The notes under the pieces: model-generated | Told to the model about the DNA's origin: nothing | Databases searched by the model: none | What the model saw: the letters and a program-made list of their open reading frames with translations, nothing else | NCBI RefSeq assembly: GCF_900105785.1 | Contig: NZ_LT629799.1 | Coordinates: 62,001-126,000 of the forward strand | DNA from: Microlunatus sagamiharensis | Lineage (GTDB): Bacteria > Actinomycetota > Actinomycetes > Propionibacteriales > Propionibacteriaceae | DNA: 64,000 nt | Reading direction: 5' to 3' | Shown: positions 31,104-39,897 of the stretch, piece by piece | Layout: each line of letters opens with the position of its first letter | Numbering within the stretch: position 1 is the stretch's first letter | Made by a program: the position numbers and the translations under genes

Positions 31104-33167
31104 ATGAGCACGATGACCACGGACCGGACGACCAGCACCGCCGCCTCCGTCCTCGAGCGCGTGATCGCGGCGATGGCGGGACCGGACGCACGACCACGCG
31201 CCGACCAGGTGCGGGCGGTCGAGGAGCTCGTCGAGCACCACCGGCGGGTCCTCGTCGTGCAGGCCACCGGGTGGGGCAAGTCGGCGGTCTACTGGGCCGC
31301 CACCGCCGCGCTGCGCGAGCAGGGCGCGGGACCGACGCTCGTCGTCTCGCCGCTGCTGGCCTTGATGCGCGACCAGATCGCCGCGGCCGAGCGCGCCGGT
31401 CTCAGGGCCGCGACGATCAACTCCACCAACCTCGACGCCTGGTCGCAGGTGCTCACCGACGTCCGCGACGGCACGATCGACGTGCTCCTGATCTCCCCGG
31501 AGCGCCTGGCCAACCCGGCCTTCGCCGCCCAGCTGCCCGACCTGCTGCACACGGTGGGCCTGCTGGTGATCGACGAGGCGCACTGCGTCTCGGACTGGGG
31601 CTTCGACTTCCGCCCCGACTACCAGCGGCTGACCCGCAGCATGCTCGGCCTCGCTCCCGGCACACCGGTCCTGGCGACCACGGCGACCGCCAACGAGCGG
31701 GTCACCGCCGACGTCGCCACGCAGCTCGGAGACGACACGGTGACCCTGCGCGGTTCGCTGGCCCGGGCGTCGCTGACCCTCGCCGTCGTGCCGAGCATGT
31801 CGGTCCTCGAGCGGTACGCCTGGGTCGCCGAGGCGCTGCGCTCCATGCCCGGTTCCGGGATCGTCTACGTCCTGACCGTGGCCGAGACGCAGCGGGTCAC
31901 GTCGTTCCTCACCGAGCAGGGGCTCGACGTGGCGGCGTACTCGGGCCAGACCGAGAACCGCGAGGAGCTGGAGGACCGGCTCCGCGACAACGAGGTCAAG
32001 GCGCTCGTGGCCACGTCGGCGCTGGGGATGGGCTACGACAAGCCCGACCTCGCCTTCTGCATCCACCTCGGCTCGCCGAGCTCGCCCGTCGCGTACTATC
32101 AGCAGGTCGGGCGCGCGGGTCGTGCGCTCGACGACGCCGTGGCCGTGCTGGTGCCGGCCGAGTCCGACGAGCGGATCTGGGACTACTTCGCGACCGCCGG
32201 GATCCCCGACGAGCAGCAGGTCGAGCGGGTGCTCGACGTCCTCAACGCCGAGCCGCAGTCGCTCCCGACGATCGAGTCGGCGACGGGCATGCGGCGCGGC
32301 CGCCTCGAGGGGCTGCTCAAGATCCTCGCCGTCGACGAGGCGGTCGAGCGCCGGGCCGGCGGCTGGGTCTCGACGGGCAGGCCCTGGTACTACGACGACG
32401 CCAAGTGGACGTCGCTGCGCCAGGTCCGGGCCGCTGAGGCCGACCTGATGCGTTCGTACGCCCACGGCGAGGGCTGCCTCATGCAGTTCCTGCAGCAGGC
32501 GCTCGACGACCCCGACCCGCACCGCTGCGGCCGCTGCTCGGTGTGCACCGGGCGTCTGCCCGCGCCCGGGGCACGGCCGTCGGAGGAGACGGTCGCCTCG
32601 GCCCGCGCCTTCTTCCGCGGGCAGGACGTCGTGGTCGAGCCGCGCAAGCTCTGGCCCAGCGGGGTCGAGCGCAAGGGCCGGATCGGCTTCCTCCAGTCCG
32701 GTCGTGCGCTGGCCTTCGCCGACGACCCGGCCTGGAGCACCGAGCTGGCGCGGCTGTGGCAGCAGGACCAGGCCGCGCCGCCGGCCGTCCTCGAGGGCGC
32801 GGTCGAGGTGCTCAAGCGCTGGTCGAAGAGCTGGGACCGTCCGGTGGCGGTGGTGGCCATGCCGTCGCGGCGCTTCCCGCGGCTCGTCACCTCGGTGGCG
32901 GAGCACCTCGCGCGGATCGGGCGCCTGCCGCTGGTCGACGCCCTCGAGGTCGGCGGCCCACCGCCGAGCGTCGACGCGAGCTCGGCCACCCGCGTGCGTG
33001 ACCTGCTGGTGCGGACGCGGCTGCGGCCCGAGGTGTCCTTCGACGGGCCCGTGCTGCTGGTCGACGACACGATCCGCAGCCGCTGGACGCTCACCGTGGC
33101 CGGGGCGCTCCTCGCCGACGCCGGAGCCACCCAGGTCCTGCCGCTGGCCCTGCACCAACTGCCCTGA
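31104..33167 (+). CDS. RecQ-family DNA helicase with C-terminal phosphoribosyltransferase-like domain
   Basis: A 687-residue protein. Helicase motifs: motif I QATGWGKSAVYW, motif II VIDEAHCVSDWGFDFRPDY, motif III ATTATA, motif VI YYQQVGRAGRA. A zinc-binding Cys cluster (EGCLMQF, HRCGRCSVCTG) follows, then a tail of about 170 residues. The tail contains VLLVDDTIRSRWTLTVAGALL near residue 650, a PRPP-binding loop-like motif of type I phosphoribosyltransferases. RecQ acts in recombination and fork repair; the tail's role is unknown. ATG at 31104 is used although the frame is open upstream, because it begins just before the first helicase sequence. Confidence 0.92.
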   Translation: MSTMTTDRTTSTAASVLERVIAAMAGPDARPRADQVRAVEELVEHHRRVLVVQATGWGKSAVYWAATAALREQGAGPTLVVSPLLALMRDQIAAAERAGLRAATINSTNLDAWSQVLTDVRDGTIDVLLISPERLANPAFAAQLPDLLHTVGLLVIDEAHCVSDWGFDFRPDYQRLTRSMLGLAPGTPVLATTATANERVTADVATQLGDDTVTLRGSLARASLTLAVVPSMSVLERYAWVAEALRSMPGSGIVYVLTVAETQRVTSFLTEQGLDVAAYSGQTENREELEDRLRDNEVKALVATSALGMGYDKPDLAFCIHLGSPSSPVAYYQQVGRAGRALDDAVAVLVPAESDERIWDYFATAGIPDEQQVERVLDVLNAEPQSLPTIESATGMRRGRLEGLLKILAVDEAVERRAGGWVSTGRPWYYDDAKWTSLRQVRAAEADLMRSYAHGEGCLMQFLQQALDDPDPHRCGRCSVCTGRLPAPGARPSEETVASARAFFRGQDVVVEPRKLWPSGVERKGRIGFLQSGRALAFADDPAWSTELARLWQQDQAAPPAVLEGAVEVLKRWSKSWDRPVAVVAMPSRRFPRLVTSVAEHLARIGRLPLVDALEVGGPPPSVDASSATRVRDLLVRTRLRPEVSFDGPVLLVDDTIRSRWTLTVAGALLADAGATQVLPLALHQLP

Positions 33168-33174
33168 GCGTGGT

Positions 33175-33208
33175 CGAGGCGACCGGAGCAGGTGCTCCGG
33201 CCGCCTCG
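33175..33208. terminator. Bidirectional hairpin between recQ-like gene and zwf
   Basis: CGAGGCG-A-CCGGAGC and GCTCCGG-C-CGCCTCG pair with one internal mismatch around a 4-base loop, between two convergent genes. Confidence 0.7.
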
Positions 33209-33230
33209 GTGCCGCGCGGGTGGTGCGGGT

Positions 33231-34703
33231 TCAGCTGATCGGCGGGCTGACCTTCTTCTCGAGGAGCCAGCCGACGCCGTCGGTGAGCGCCTCGGCGGCC
33301 TCCGGGCCCCAGGAGCCGCCCTCGTAGATCTCGATCTTCGGCCGCGCGTCGGTGAGCATCGGCTGGAACGCCTCGAACGCCGACTGCAGACCCGCCGAGC
33401 TCGTGAAGAGCATCCGGTTGCCCGAGAGGACGTCGTGGATCAGCGAGGTGTAGGGAGCCATGGCGCCGTCGGCGACGTTCTGCAGCTTGAGCGACGTGGC
33501 GCTGGCCGCCGGCACGGCGTCCGGGCCGGGCTTCTTGACCGTGAGCTGCACGTCGATCGCGCCGTTGCCCTTGAGGTCGAAGACGATGGCGTTGGCGTTG
33601 GCGGGCACGTGCTTGAGCGGGCCCTCCGCGGCCTTGAGCACCAGGCTGACGCGCTGGGCGCTCGTGCCCATCATCTTGCCGGTGCGCAGCAGGAAGGGGA
33701 CGCCCTGCCAGCGGTCGGTGTCGACCCACAGCTTGGCGGCCACGAAGGTCTCGGTCTGCGAGTCGTCGGGCACACCGTCGATGTCGGTGTAGCCGCGGTA
33801 CTGGCCGAGCACGACCTCGTCGGGCGACAGCGGGCGGAAGGCGGCGATGACGGACTCGCGGGCGTTCTGCACGTCCTCGTCGGCCATGCTGACCGGCGGC
33901 TCCAGGGCGACCTCGGCCGCGACCTGGAAGAGGTGCGTGACGAGCATGTCGAGCATCGCGCCGGTCGCGTCGTAGAAGTCGGCGCGATCGGCGACGTCGA
34001 GGGTCTCGGGGACGTCGATCTGGACCTGGGCGATGCTGTCGCGGCACCAGACGTCGCCGAAGAGGCGGTTGGCGAAGCGCGTCAGGTAGAGGTTCTGGGT
34101 CGCCTCCTTCCCGAGGAAGTGGTCGATCCGGTAGACCTGCTCCTCCTCGAAGACCGAGTGCACCAGGTCGTCGAGCTCGTGGAAGCTCTTGAGCGACTCG
34201 CCGTACGGCTTCTCGTAGACCGCCTTGGCGTTCTTGGCGAGGTCGTGGGCCTTGACGGCCTTCGTCGTCGCCTCGAAGGCATGCGGCGGGATCGCCATGT
34301 AGTGCACGAGGTGCACGCTCGCCCCGAGCTCCTTCTCGGCCTCCTCGATCACGTCGAGGAGGCTGCCCGGGTTGTCCTCGCGGAAGCCGCCGCCGGCGAA
34401 GCGCACGTTCGCCGCGAAGCCCTTGAACTCGTCCTCGTCCGGCGTCTCGGCGAACTCGGTGAGCACGTCGTGGATGTGGGCGGTGAAGTCCTCGTGCGAG
34501 ACGTCGCCGCGGCCGTTGCCGATCAGCCGGAACTGCTTGGGCAGCAGGCCGCGGGTGTACAGCTCGTAGATGGCCGGCAGCACCATGCGCTTGGCCAGGT
34601 CACCGGTGCCTCCGTAGAGGATGATCGCGGTGGGCTCGTCGATGGGGTCGGGCTGCTGGTCCTGCGAGGTCTCGGACTCGGGCGCGTCAGGCGTGTTCGG
34701 CAC
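33231..34703 (-). CDS. zwf: Glucose-6-phosphate dehydrogenase
   Basis: A 490-residue cytosolic enzyme that oxidises glucose 6-phosphate to 6-phosphogluconolactone with NADP (or F420 is not used in this family). GGTGDLAKRMVLPAIYEL is the Rossmann loop, EKPYGESL and YRIDHFLGKE are the catalytic signature, and PFLLRTGKMM is conserved. It has a Pro/Glu/Asp-rich 22-residue N-terminal extension. It stands alone, without the usual opcA, tal or tkt neighbours, so it may be an additional isoform. Confidence 0.95.
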   Translation of the reverse strand: MPNTPDAPESETSQDQQPDPIDEPTAIILYGGTGDLAKRMVLPAIYELYTRGLLPKQFRLIGNGRGDVSHEDFTAHIHDVLTEFAETPDEDEFKGFAANVRFAGGGFREDNPGSLLDVIEEAEKELGASVHLVHYMAIPPHAFEATTKAVKAHDLAKNAKAVYEKPYGESLKSFHELDDLVHSVFEEEQVYRIDHFLGKEATQNLYLTRFANRLFGDVWCRDSIAQVQIDVPETLDVADRADFYDATGAMLDMLVTHLFQVAAEVALEPPVSMADEDVQNARESVIAAFRPLSPDEVVLGQYRGYTDIDGVPDDSQTETFVAAKLWVDTDRWQGVPFLLRTGKMMGTSAQRVSLVLKAAEGPLKHVPANANAIVFDLKGNGAIDVQLTVKKPGPDAVPAASATSLKLQNVADGAMAPYTSLIHDVLSGNRMLFTSSAGLQSAFEAFQPMLTDARPKIEIYEGGSWGPEAAEALTDGVGWLLEKKVSPPIS

Positions 34704-34784
34704 ACCTCAGTCTCTCCCTTGGCGCTGCTGCCGCGCAGGGAGGCCCCGGACCCGAGACAGGTCCGGCGACGGCCGGCTCCGGCG

Positions 34785-36287
34785 TCAGGCCGCGTGCCGC
34801 GGGACCGCCTCCTCCGCCGCGTGCTGCGGCTCGGGGTGGTGCTCCTTGCGGTTGCGGCGCAGCAGGTCCGCGAGCGCGAAGAGCAGGGCCACGACGACCG
34901 CCGCGATCGTGGTCCGCAGCGACACCGACAGGGCCTCGGCGTAGTCGCCCCTGGTGCTGCCCAGGGTCGAGAAGAACTGCGCCAGGATCACCGCCACGCC
35001 GATGGCCGACCCCACGCGCTGCGCGGTCTGCAGCATCCCGCCGCCCGAGCCCGCCTCGGCCGGGTCGACCTCGGCGAGGGTCAGCGTGACGTTCGGGGTG
35101 ATGACGAACCCGCCGCCGAAGCCGGCCACGAGGAAGGCCGGCGCGAGCTTGAGCCCGACCATCCCGGACAGGTGCGGCACGAGCAGGTCGATGGCCAGCA
35201 GGCCGACGCTCACGGTCACCAGGCCGAACACGGCCAGCCAGCGCCCGAAGCGCTCGACGAGCCGGCCGCTGAGCAGCGCGGCTATGGCCCCGGCGACGGC
35301 GAAGGGCGTCGTGGTGAGCCCGGCCTCCAGCGCGCTGTAGCCGAGGCCGACCTGCAGGTAGAGCGTGACGACCAGGAAGATCGCGGTGAAGCCGGCGAAG
35401 TAGAAGGTGCCGAGGCTGAGCCCGAAGACGTACGCGGGCACCTTGAGCAGGCGCAGGTTGATCAGCGTCTCCTTGCCGCGACCGCCCCACGAGCGCTCCC
35501 ACAGCACGAAGGCGATGCCGAGGACGGCGGCGACCCCGAGCAGCCACCAGGGACGGCTCGACAGCGGGGTGCCCTGGGAGCCCTCGACGAGGGGCCACAG
35601 CACGAGCAGCACGGCGGCGGCGAAGAGCAGGACGCCGACGGGGTCGAGGCTCTGCCCGCGCTTGGTCGGGGCGCTCGCGGGCAGCAGCCTGCGGGCGAGG
35701 AGCACGACGGCGATGCCGATCGGCACGTTGACGTAGAAGACCAGGCGCCAGCCGAAGTCGGGCCCGCCGAGCTGGACGAGCAGGCCGCCGAGCAGCGGGC
35801 CCGCCGCGGTCGACAGGCCGATGGTCGCGCCGAAGATCGAGAACGCCTTGGCGCGGTCCCGGCCCTGGAAGAGGTTCTGGATGAAGCCCGACACCTGCGG
35901 GGTGATGATGCCGCCGCCGATGCCCTGCACCACCCGGGCGACGGAGATCGTCGTCGGGTTGGGGGCCAGACCGGCCGCGGCGCTGGCCAGGGTGAAGAGG
36001 GCGACGCCCGCCATGAACACCGCCCGGCGGCTGCGCGCGTCGCCCAGGCGGCCCATCGGGACGAGCACGATGCCGAAGGCGAGGGCGTAGCCGGCGACGA
36101 TCCACTGCACGTCGCTGTCGTCGGCCTGCAGACCCTCCCGTAGCGTCGGGAGGGCCACGTTCACGATGCTGACGTCGAGCAGCGTCATCGCACCCGCGGC
36201 CATGACGACGGCCAGCGCACGCCACCGCGACCGGTCGGGCTGCGCCTCGTCGGCGCGGGCGGGATCAGACGTGGGCGCGGATGTCAC
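34785..36287 (-). CDS. MFS drug-resistance exporter, DHA2 (14-helix) family
   Basis: A 500-residue membrane protein with about 14 hydrophobic helices. MTLLDVSIVNVALPTLREGL, GRLGDARSRRAVF and GGLLVQLGGPDFGWRLVFYVNVPIG are hallmark stretches of EmrB/QacA-like proton antiporters. The substrate is unknown. It lies divergent from the DUF1810 gene and 81 bases upstream of zwf on the same strand. Confidence 0.92.
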   Translation of the reverse strand: MTSAPTSDPARADEAQPDRSRWRALAVVMAAGAMTLLDVSIVNVALPTLREGLQADDSDVQWIVAGYALAFGIVLVPMGRLGDARSRRAVFMAGVALFTLASAAAGLAPNPTTISVARVVQGIGGGIITPQVSGFIQNLFQGRDRAKAFSIFGATIGLSTAAGPLLGGLLVQLGGPDFGWRLVFYVNVPIGIAVVLLARRLLPASAPTKRGQSLDPVGVLLFAAAVLLVLWPLVEGSQGTPLSSRPWWLLGVAAVLGIAFVLWERSWGGRGKETLINLRLLKVPAYVFGLSLGTFYFAGFTAIFLVVTLYLQVGLGYSALEAGLTTTPFAVAGAIAALLSGRLVERFGRWLAVFGLVTVSVGLLAIDLLVPHLSGMVGLKLAPAFLVAGFGGGFVITPNVTLTLAEVDPAEAGSGGGMLQTAQRVGSAIGVAVILAQFFSTLGSTRGDYAEALSVSLRTTIAAVVVALLFALADLLRRNRKEHHPEPQHAAEEAVPRHAA

Positions 36288-36320
36288 AGGAGGTTTGTAC
36301 CCAGCGGCAGGGGGTCTCGG

Positions 36321-36767
36321 ATGCAGAGGTCAGATATCGATCGCCCCGACCTGGACCGGTTCGTCGCGGCGCAGGACGCGGGCGGCACGTACGCCGCGGC
36401 CCTGCGGGAGCTCCGGGCCGGGCGCAAGACGTCGCACTGGATGTGGTTCGTCTTCCCCCAGCTCGCCGGCCTCGGGCGGAGCAGCACCGCGCAGGCGTAC
36501 GCGGTCGGTTCGCTCGCCGAGGCGCGGGACTACCTGGCCCACCCGGTGCTGGGACCGCGGCTGCGGGAGTGCGCCGCAGCCCTCCTGACGCACGCCGACC
36601 GCAGCGCGGAGACGGTCCTCGGAGGCATCGACGCGCTCAAGCTGCGCTCCTCGATGACGCTCTTCGCCCGGGCCGTGCCGGAGGAGGAGGTCTTCCAGCG
36701 GGTGCTCGACGCCTTCTACGCCGGCGAGCCGGACGCGCGCACCGACGCGCTGCTCGGTCTCGGCTGA
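36321..36767 (+). CDS. DUF1810 family protein
   Basis: A 148-residue helical protein. DLDRFVAAQD, KTSHWMWFVFPQLAGLG, YAVGSLAEARDYLAHPVLGPRL and LKLRSSMTLFARA are the conserved blocks of DUF1810. The function is unknown. It begins 33 bases from the divergent MFS gene and converges on the interrupted kinase/LLM gene. Confidence 0.92.
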   Translation: MQRSDIDRPDLDRFVAAQDAGGTYAAALRELRAGRKTSHWMWFVFPQLAGLGRSSTAQAYAVGSLAEARDYLAHPVLGPRLRECAAALLTHADRSAETVLGGIDALKLRSSMTLFARAVPEEEVFQRVLDAFYAGEPDARTDALLGLG

Positions 36768-36780
36768 GGGCCGGCGGCAC

Positions 36781-38298
36781 TCAGCGCAGCCGGGCGACCA
36801 CGGGCTCGAGGCGGCGCAGGTCGTCGGCGTCGACGAGGTCGGGCAGCGCGACGAAGACCGTGCCGGCCTCGGCCTCGGCCAGCCCGGCGTAGCGGGCCGC
36901 GTGGTCGGCGGCGGTGCCGGCGTGGTGCTGCCGGGCGTACGCGGTCGCCGGCACCCGGCCTCGCAGGCGCTCGACGCGCCGGGCGACGTCCTCGCGGTCG
37001 GTGCCAAGGACCGGGACGTCGAGGACGGTGACCTCGACGTCGTCGGGGTCGCGGCCGAGCTCGGCGCAGTGCCCGCGCAGCACGGCCCGGCGCCGGGCGA
37101 GGCGGGCCTCGTCGGAGCTGGGCAGGTTCCAGGCGTCGGCCTGCTCGGCCACGACGCGCAGCAGCCGGTCGCCCGAGCCGCCGACGACGATCGGCACCTG
37201 CCCGACGGGGCGCGGGTAGCAGGTCGTCTCGGGCAGGTGGACGTAGCGGCCTGCGTACGCCTTGGTGCCCGGCGCCCACAGCGCGCGCATCGTCTCGATC
37301 GCCGTCTGCAGCTGGCCGATCCGCGTCCCGGGGGCGGGCAGGTCGAGCCCGAACGTCTGGTGCTCGCGCAGCCACCAGCCGGCGCCGAGCCCGCAGAAGG
37401 CGCGGCCGCCGCTCAAGGCGTCGAGCGTCGCCACCGCCTTGGCCACGATCCCGGGAGCCCGGAACGTGACGGGGCTGACCAGGGTGCCGAGCCGCAGCCG
37501 CGTCTCGAGCCCGGCCAGCAGGCCGAGAGCGACGTACGGCTCAGGGATCGGCTCCCAGGCGCGGTCGACCTGGGGGATCTGCACCAGGTGGTCCATCAGC
37601 GCGATGCCGTCGAGCCCGATCGCGTCCGCGGCCCTCGCGAGGTCGGTGAGCCAGCGGGTCGGGTCCCCGACGTCCTCGCCCCACGGGAAGCGGGACACCT
37701 GCAGCACCAGCCGCGGGCCACCGTGGGCAGGCGTCGAGGCCGGGTCCTCCTCGGCGAGGTTCGGCGCGGGCGTCCGGTCGTCGCTCTGGCGGACTACGAC
37801 GACCGCGTCCCAGTCCTCGCGCTCGGCCCCCTCGTCGGCCGGCCGCCAGCGTTCCGGGTCGTGGGCGTCGACGAGCGCCCGGGCGCGGCGCAGCTGCTCG
37901 GTGACCACGCGGGCGGGGACCGGGCGGTCGCGGGCGCTGTTCCGCGCCCGTCAGAGCGCGGGGGCGGTGTCGAGGACGACGAGCACGGCCGGGAGGTCGG
38001 CGGCCCGGGCGAGGGCGAGGTGGTGGGCGCGGCGCCGCGCGTCGAGGCCGAGGGTGTCGACGACGACGGTCAGCCCGCGCCGCAGCCGCGCCGCGACGAC
38101 CTGGTCGAGCAGGGCGAAGGCGTCGTCGGTCGCGTCGAGGTCGTAGGGGCCGCTCCCGACCGCGGCCCGCAGCGCGTCGGACGAGGCGACCTCGCTGGCC
38201 CGGTAGCGCTGCGCGGCCCAGGTCGACTTGCCCGACCCCGCCGCGCCCGCGAGGACGACCAGCGCGGGCCCGTCCCACACCGGCGCCGTGTCCTCCAC
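36781..38298 (-). pseudogene. P-loop kinase / F420-type LLM oxidoreductase fusion, interrupted by TGA
   Basis: One reading frame from GTG at 38298 to 36781 (505 codons) is broken only by a TGA at 37951-37953. Before it is a P-loop kinase domain (LAGAAGSGKSTWA, then VASSDALRAAVGSG and VVVDTLGLDARRR), similar to polynucleotide-kinase-like proteins. After it the kinase lid continues in frame (RARNSARDRPVPARVVTEQLRRARALVD) and leads into a luciferase-like monooxygenase (VLQVSRFPWG, FCGLGAGWW, VPIVVGGSG). Similar fused proteins have Cys at the stop position (TGC or TGT would be one base away). The downstream part could still be made from a GTG at 37908. Selenocysteine is unlikely. Confidence 0.8.
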
Positions 38299-38368
38299 GG
38301 GCGCGAGTCTGGCAGCATCGCCGGCACGGACCGCGGGGTCACCGGGACGCCGGGCGGAGGGGGGACGC

Positions 38369-38752
38369 GTGACGGACGCACGACCGGGGCTGCACCTGCG
38401 CGGCCTCGTCCTGGACACGCCCGACCCGCCGGCGCTGGCGCGCTTCTACGCGCGGCTGCTCGGTTTCACGGCGACGACGGACGAGCCGGAGTGGGTCGTC
38501 CTGGCGAACCCGGACGGCGGCCCGGGGCTGCACTTCCAGCGCGAGGAGCACTACCGGCCGCCGGTCTGGCCCGCGGGGCCCGACGACGTGGCGATGATGG
38601 CCCACCTCGACGTCGAGGTGGACGACCTCGACGCAGCCGCGGCGTGGGCCTAGGAGTGCGGGGCGCGGGTGGCCGGCTTCCAGCCGCAGGAGCACGTCCG
38701 CGTCTGCCTCGATCCCGACGGGCACCCGCTCTGCCTCTACGTGGAGCTCTGA
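38369..38752 (+). pseudogene. VOC/glyoxalase-family protein with in-frame TAG
   Basis: The frame from GTG at 38369 to TGA at 38752 (127 codons) encodes a complete single-module VOC protein except for TAG at 38651-38653 (codon 95). Before it: LRGLVLDTPDPPALARFYARLLGF and FQREEHYRPPVW; HLDVEVDDLDAAAAWA. After it, in frame: CGARVAGFQPQEHVRVCLDPDGHPLCLYVEL, the usual last two strands with the metal-binding Glu. A change of one base from GAG or a similar codon would repair it. GGAGGGG precedes the start. As it stands only a truncated 94-residue product is made. Confidence 0.85.
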
Positions 38753-38762
38753 ACCCTTCCGG

Positions 38763-39023
38763 TCAGCGCGGGAAGTCCTCGACGCGCACGGTCTTGACCG
38801 TCCCGCCGTCGAGGTAGCGCACCGTCAGGCCGTCGCTGCCCGTGGTGCTGCTGCCGACCTGCACGCCGCCGCTGGCCGGTGCGGCGGCGGGGGTGGCCGG
38901 GGCTGCGGGAGCGGTCGGCGCGGGGTCGGCCGGGGCCGGGTCGCTGCAGCCCGAGAGCGCCAGCGCGAGCACGGCGGCGGCTGGGAGGCCGAGCTGGAGC
39001 GGGCGGAGGAGACGGGTGCGCAT
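38763..39023 (-). CDS. Small lipoprotein
   Basis: An 86-residue protein with a signal peptide ending in lipobox ALSGC (Cys near residue 27), a Pro/Ala-rich linker (DPAPADPAPTAPAAPATPAAAP) and a C-terminal 35-residue segment (GLTVRYLDGGTVKTVRVEDFPR). It has no recognised family. ATG at 39023 follows GGGAG. It converges on the interrupted VOC gene, 10 bases apart. Confidence 0.75.
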   Translation of the reverse strand: MRTRLLRPLQLGLPAAAVLALALSGCSDPAPADPAPTAPAAPATPAAAPASGGVQVGSSTTGSDGLTVRYLDGGTVKTVRVEDFPR

Positions 39024-39096
39024 GTCGTCTCCCAGCGTACGGAGCGCGGGCAAGACCCCGTGGCGACGACGGCGAGGCGGCTGCCAGCCTGGAGCC

Positions 39097-39897
39097 ATGA
39101 GCGAACACCACCCCGTGCGCACGTGGCTGACCGACATGGACGGCGTCCTGGTCCACGAGGAGCAGGCGCTGCCGGGGGCGGCCGAGTTCATCGCCGCGCT
39201 GCAGGAGAACGCGGTGCGCTTCCTCGTCCTGACCAACAACTCGATCTACACCGCGCGTGACCTGCGCGCGCGGCTGCTGCGCAGCGGCATCGACCTGCCC
39301 GAGGAGGCCATCTGGACTTCGGCGCTGGCGACCGCGCAGTTCCTGAGCGAGCAGATGCCGGGCGGGTCGGCGTACGTGATCGGCGAGGCGGGGATGACCA
39401 CCGCCCTGCACGACGTGGGCTTCGTCATGACCGAGCGCGACCCGGACTACGTGGTGCTGGGAGAGACGCGCACCTACTCCTTCGAGGCGATCACGCGGGC
39501 GATCCGCCTCATCGAGCGCGGGGCGCGGTTCATCGCCACGAACCCGGACGTCACGGGCCCCTCGCCCGAGGGGCCGCTGCCGGCGACGGGGTCGGTGGCC
39601 GCGATGATCCGCCAGGCGACGGGCATCAAGCCCTACTTCGTCGGCAAGCCCAACCCGTTGATGATGCGCTCGGCGCTGAACCGGCTCGAGGCGCACTCGG
39701 AGTCGACGGTGATGATCGGCGACCGCATGGACACCGACATCGTCGCGGGCATGGAGGCGGGGCTGCGGACCGTGCTCGTCCTCACCGGCTCGACCCGGCG
39801 GAGCCAGATCGAGGGCTACCCCTACCGTCCGACGCGCGTGGAGGACTCCATCGCCGACGTCGTGCCGCTGGTCTCCGAGCTGGCGCCGAGCGCCTGA
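39097..39897 (+). CDS. HAD-IIA family sugar-phosphatase (NagD-like)
   Basis: A 266-residue cytosolic phosphatase. Motif I is TDMDGVLVH, motif II is LTNN, motif III is GKPNPLMM and motif IV is IGDRMDTDIVAG. The cap domain of type C2A lies between. These enzymes hydrolyse small sugar phosphates or nucleotides. GGAGCC precedes the ATG. Its last 76 bases overlap the convergent MFS gene. Confidence 0.93.
   Translation: MSEHHPVRTWLTDMDGVLVHEEQALPGAAEFIAALQENAVRFLVLTNNSIYTARDLRARLLRSGIDLPEEAIWTSALATAQFLSEQMPGGSAYVIGEAGMTTALHDVGFVMTERDPDYVVLGETRTYSFEAITRAIRLIERGARFIATNPDVTGPSPEGPLPATGSVAAMIRQATGIKPYFVGKPNPLMMRSALNRLEAHSESTVMIGDRMDTDIVAGMEAGLRTVLVLTGSTRRSQIEGYPYRPTRVEDSIADVVPLVSELAPSA

Noticed and set aside
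33192..36143. 983-codon open frame on the plus strand opposite zwf and the MFS exporter gene
   Set aside because: Antisense to two convincing genes and composed of repetitive charged sequence without any domain.
37951..37953. TGA as a selenocysteine codon in the kinase/LLM gene
   Set aside because: The position lies in a kinase lid region with no known redox role, and I see no clear SECIS-like stem right after it.
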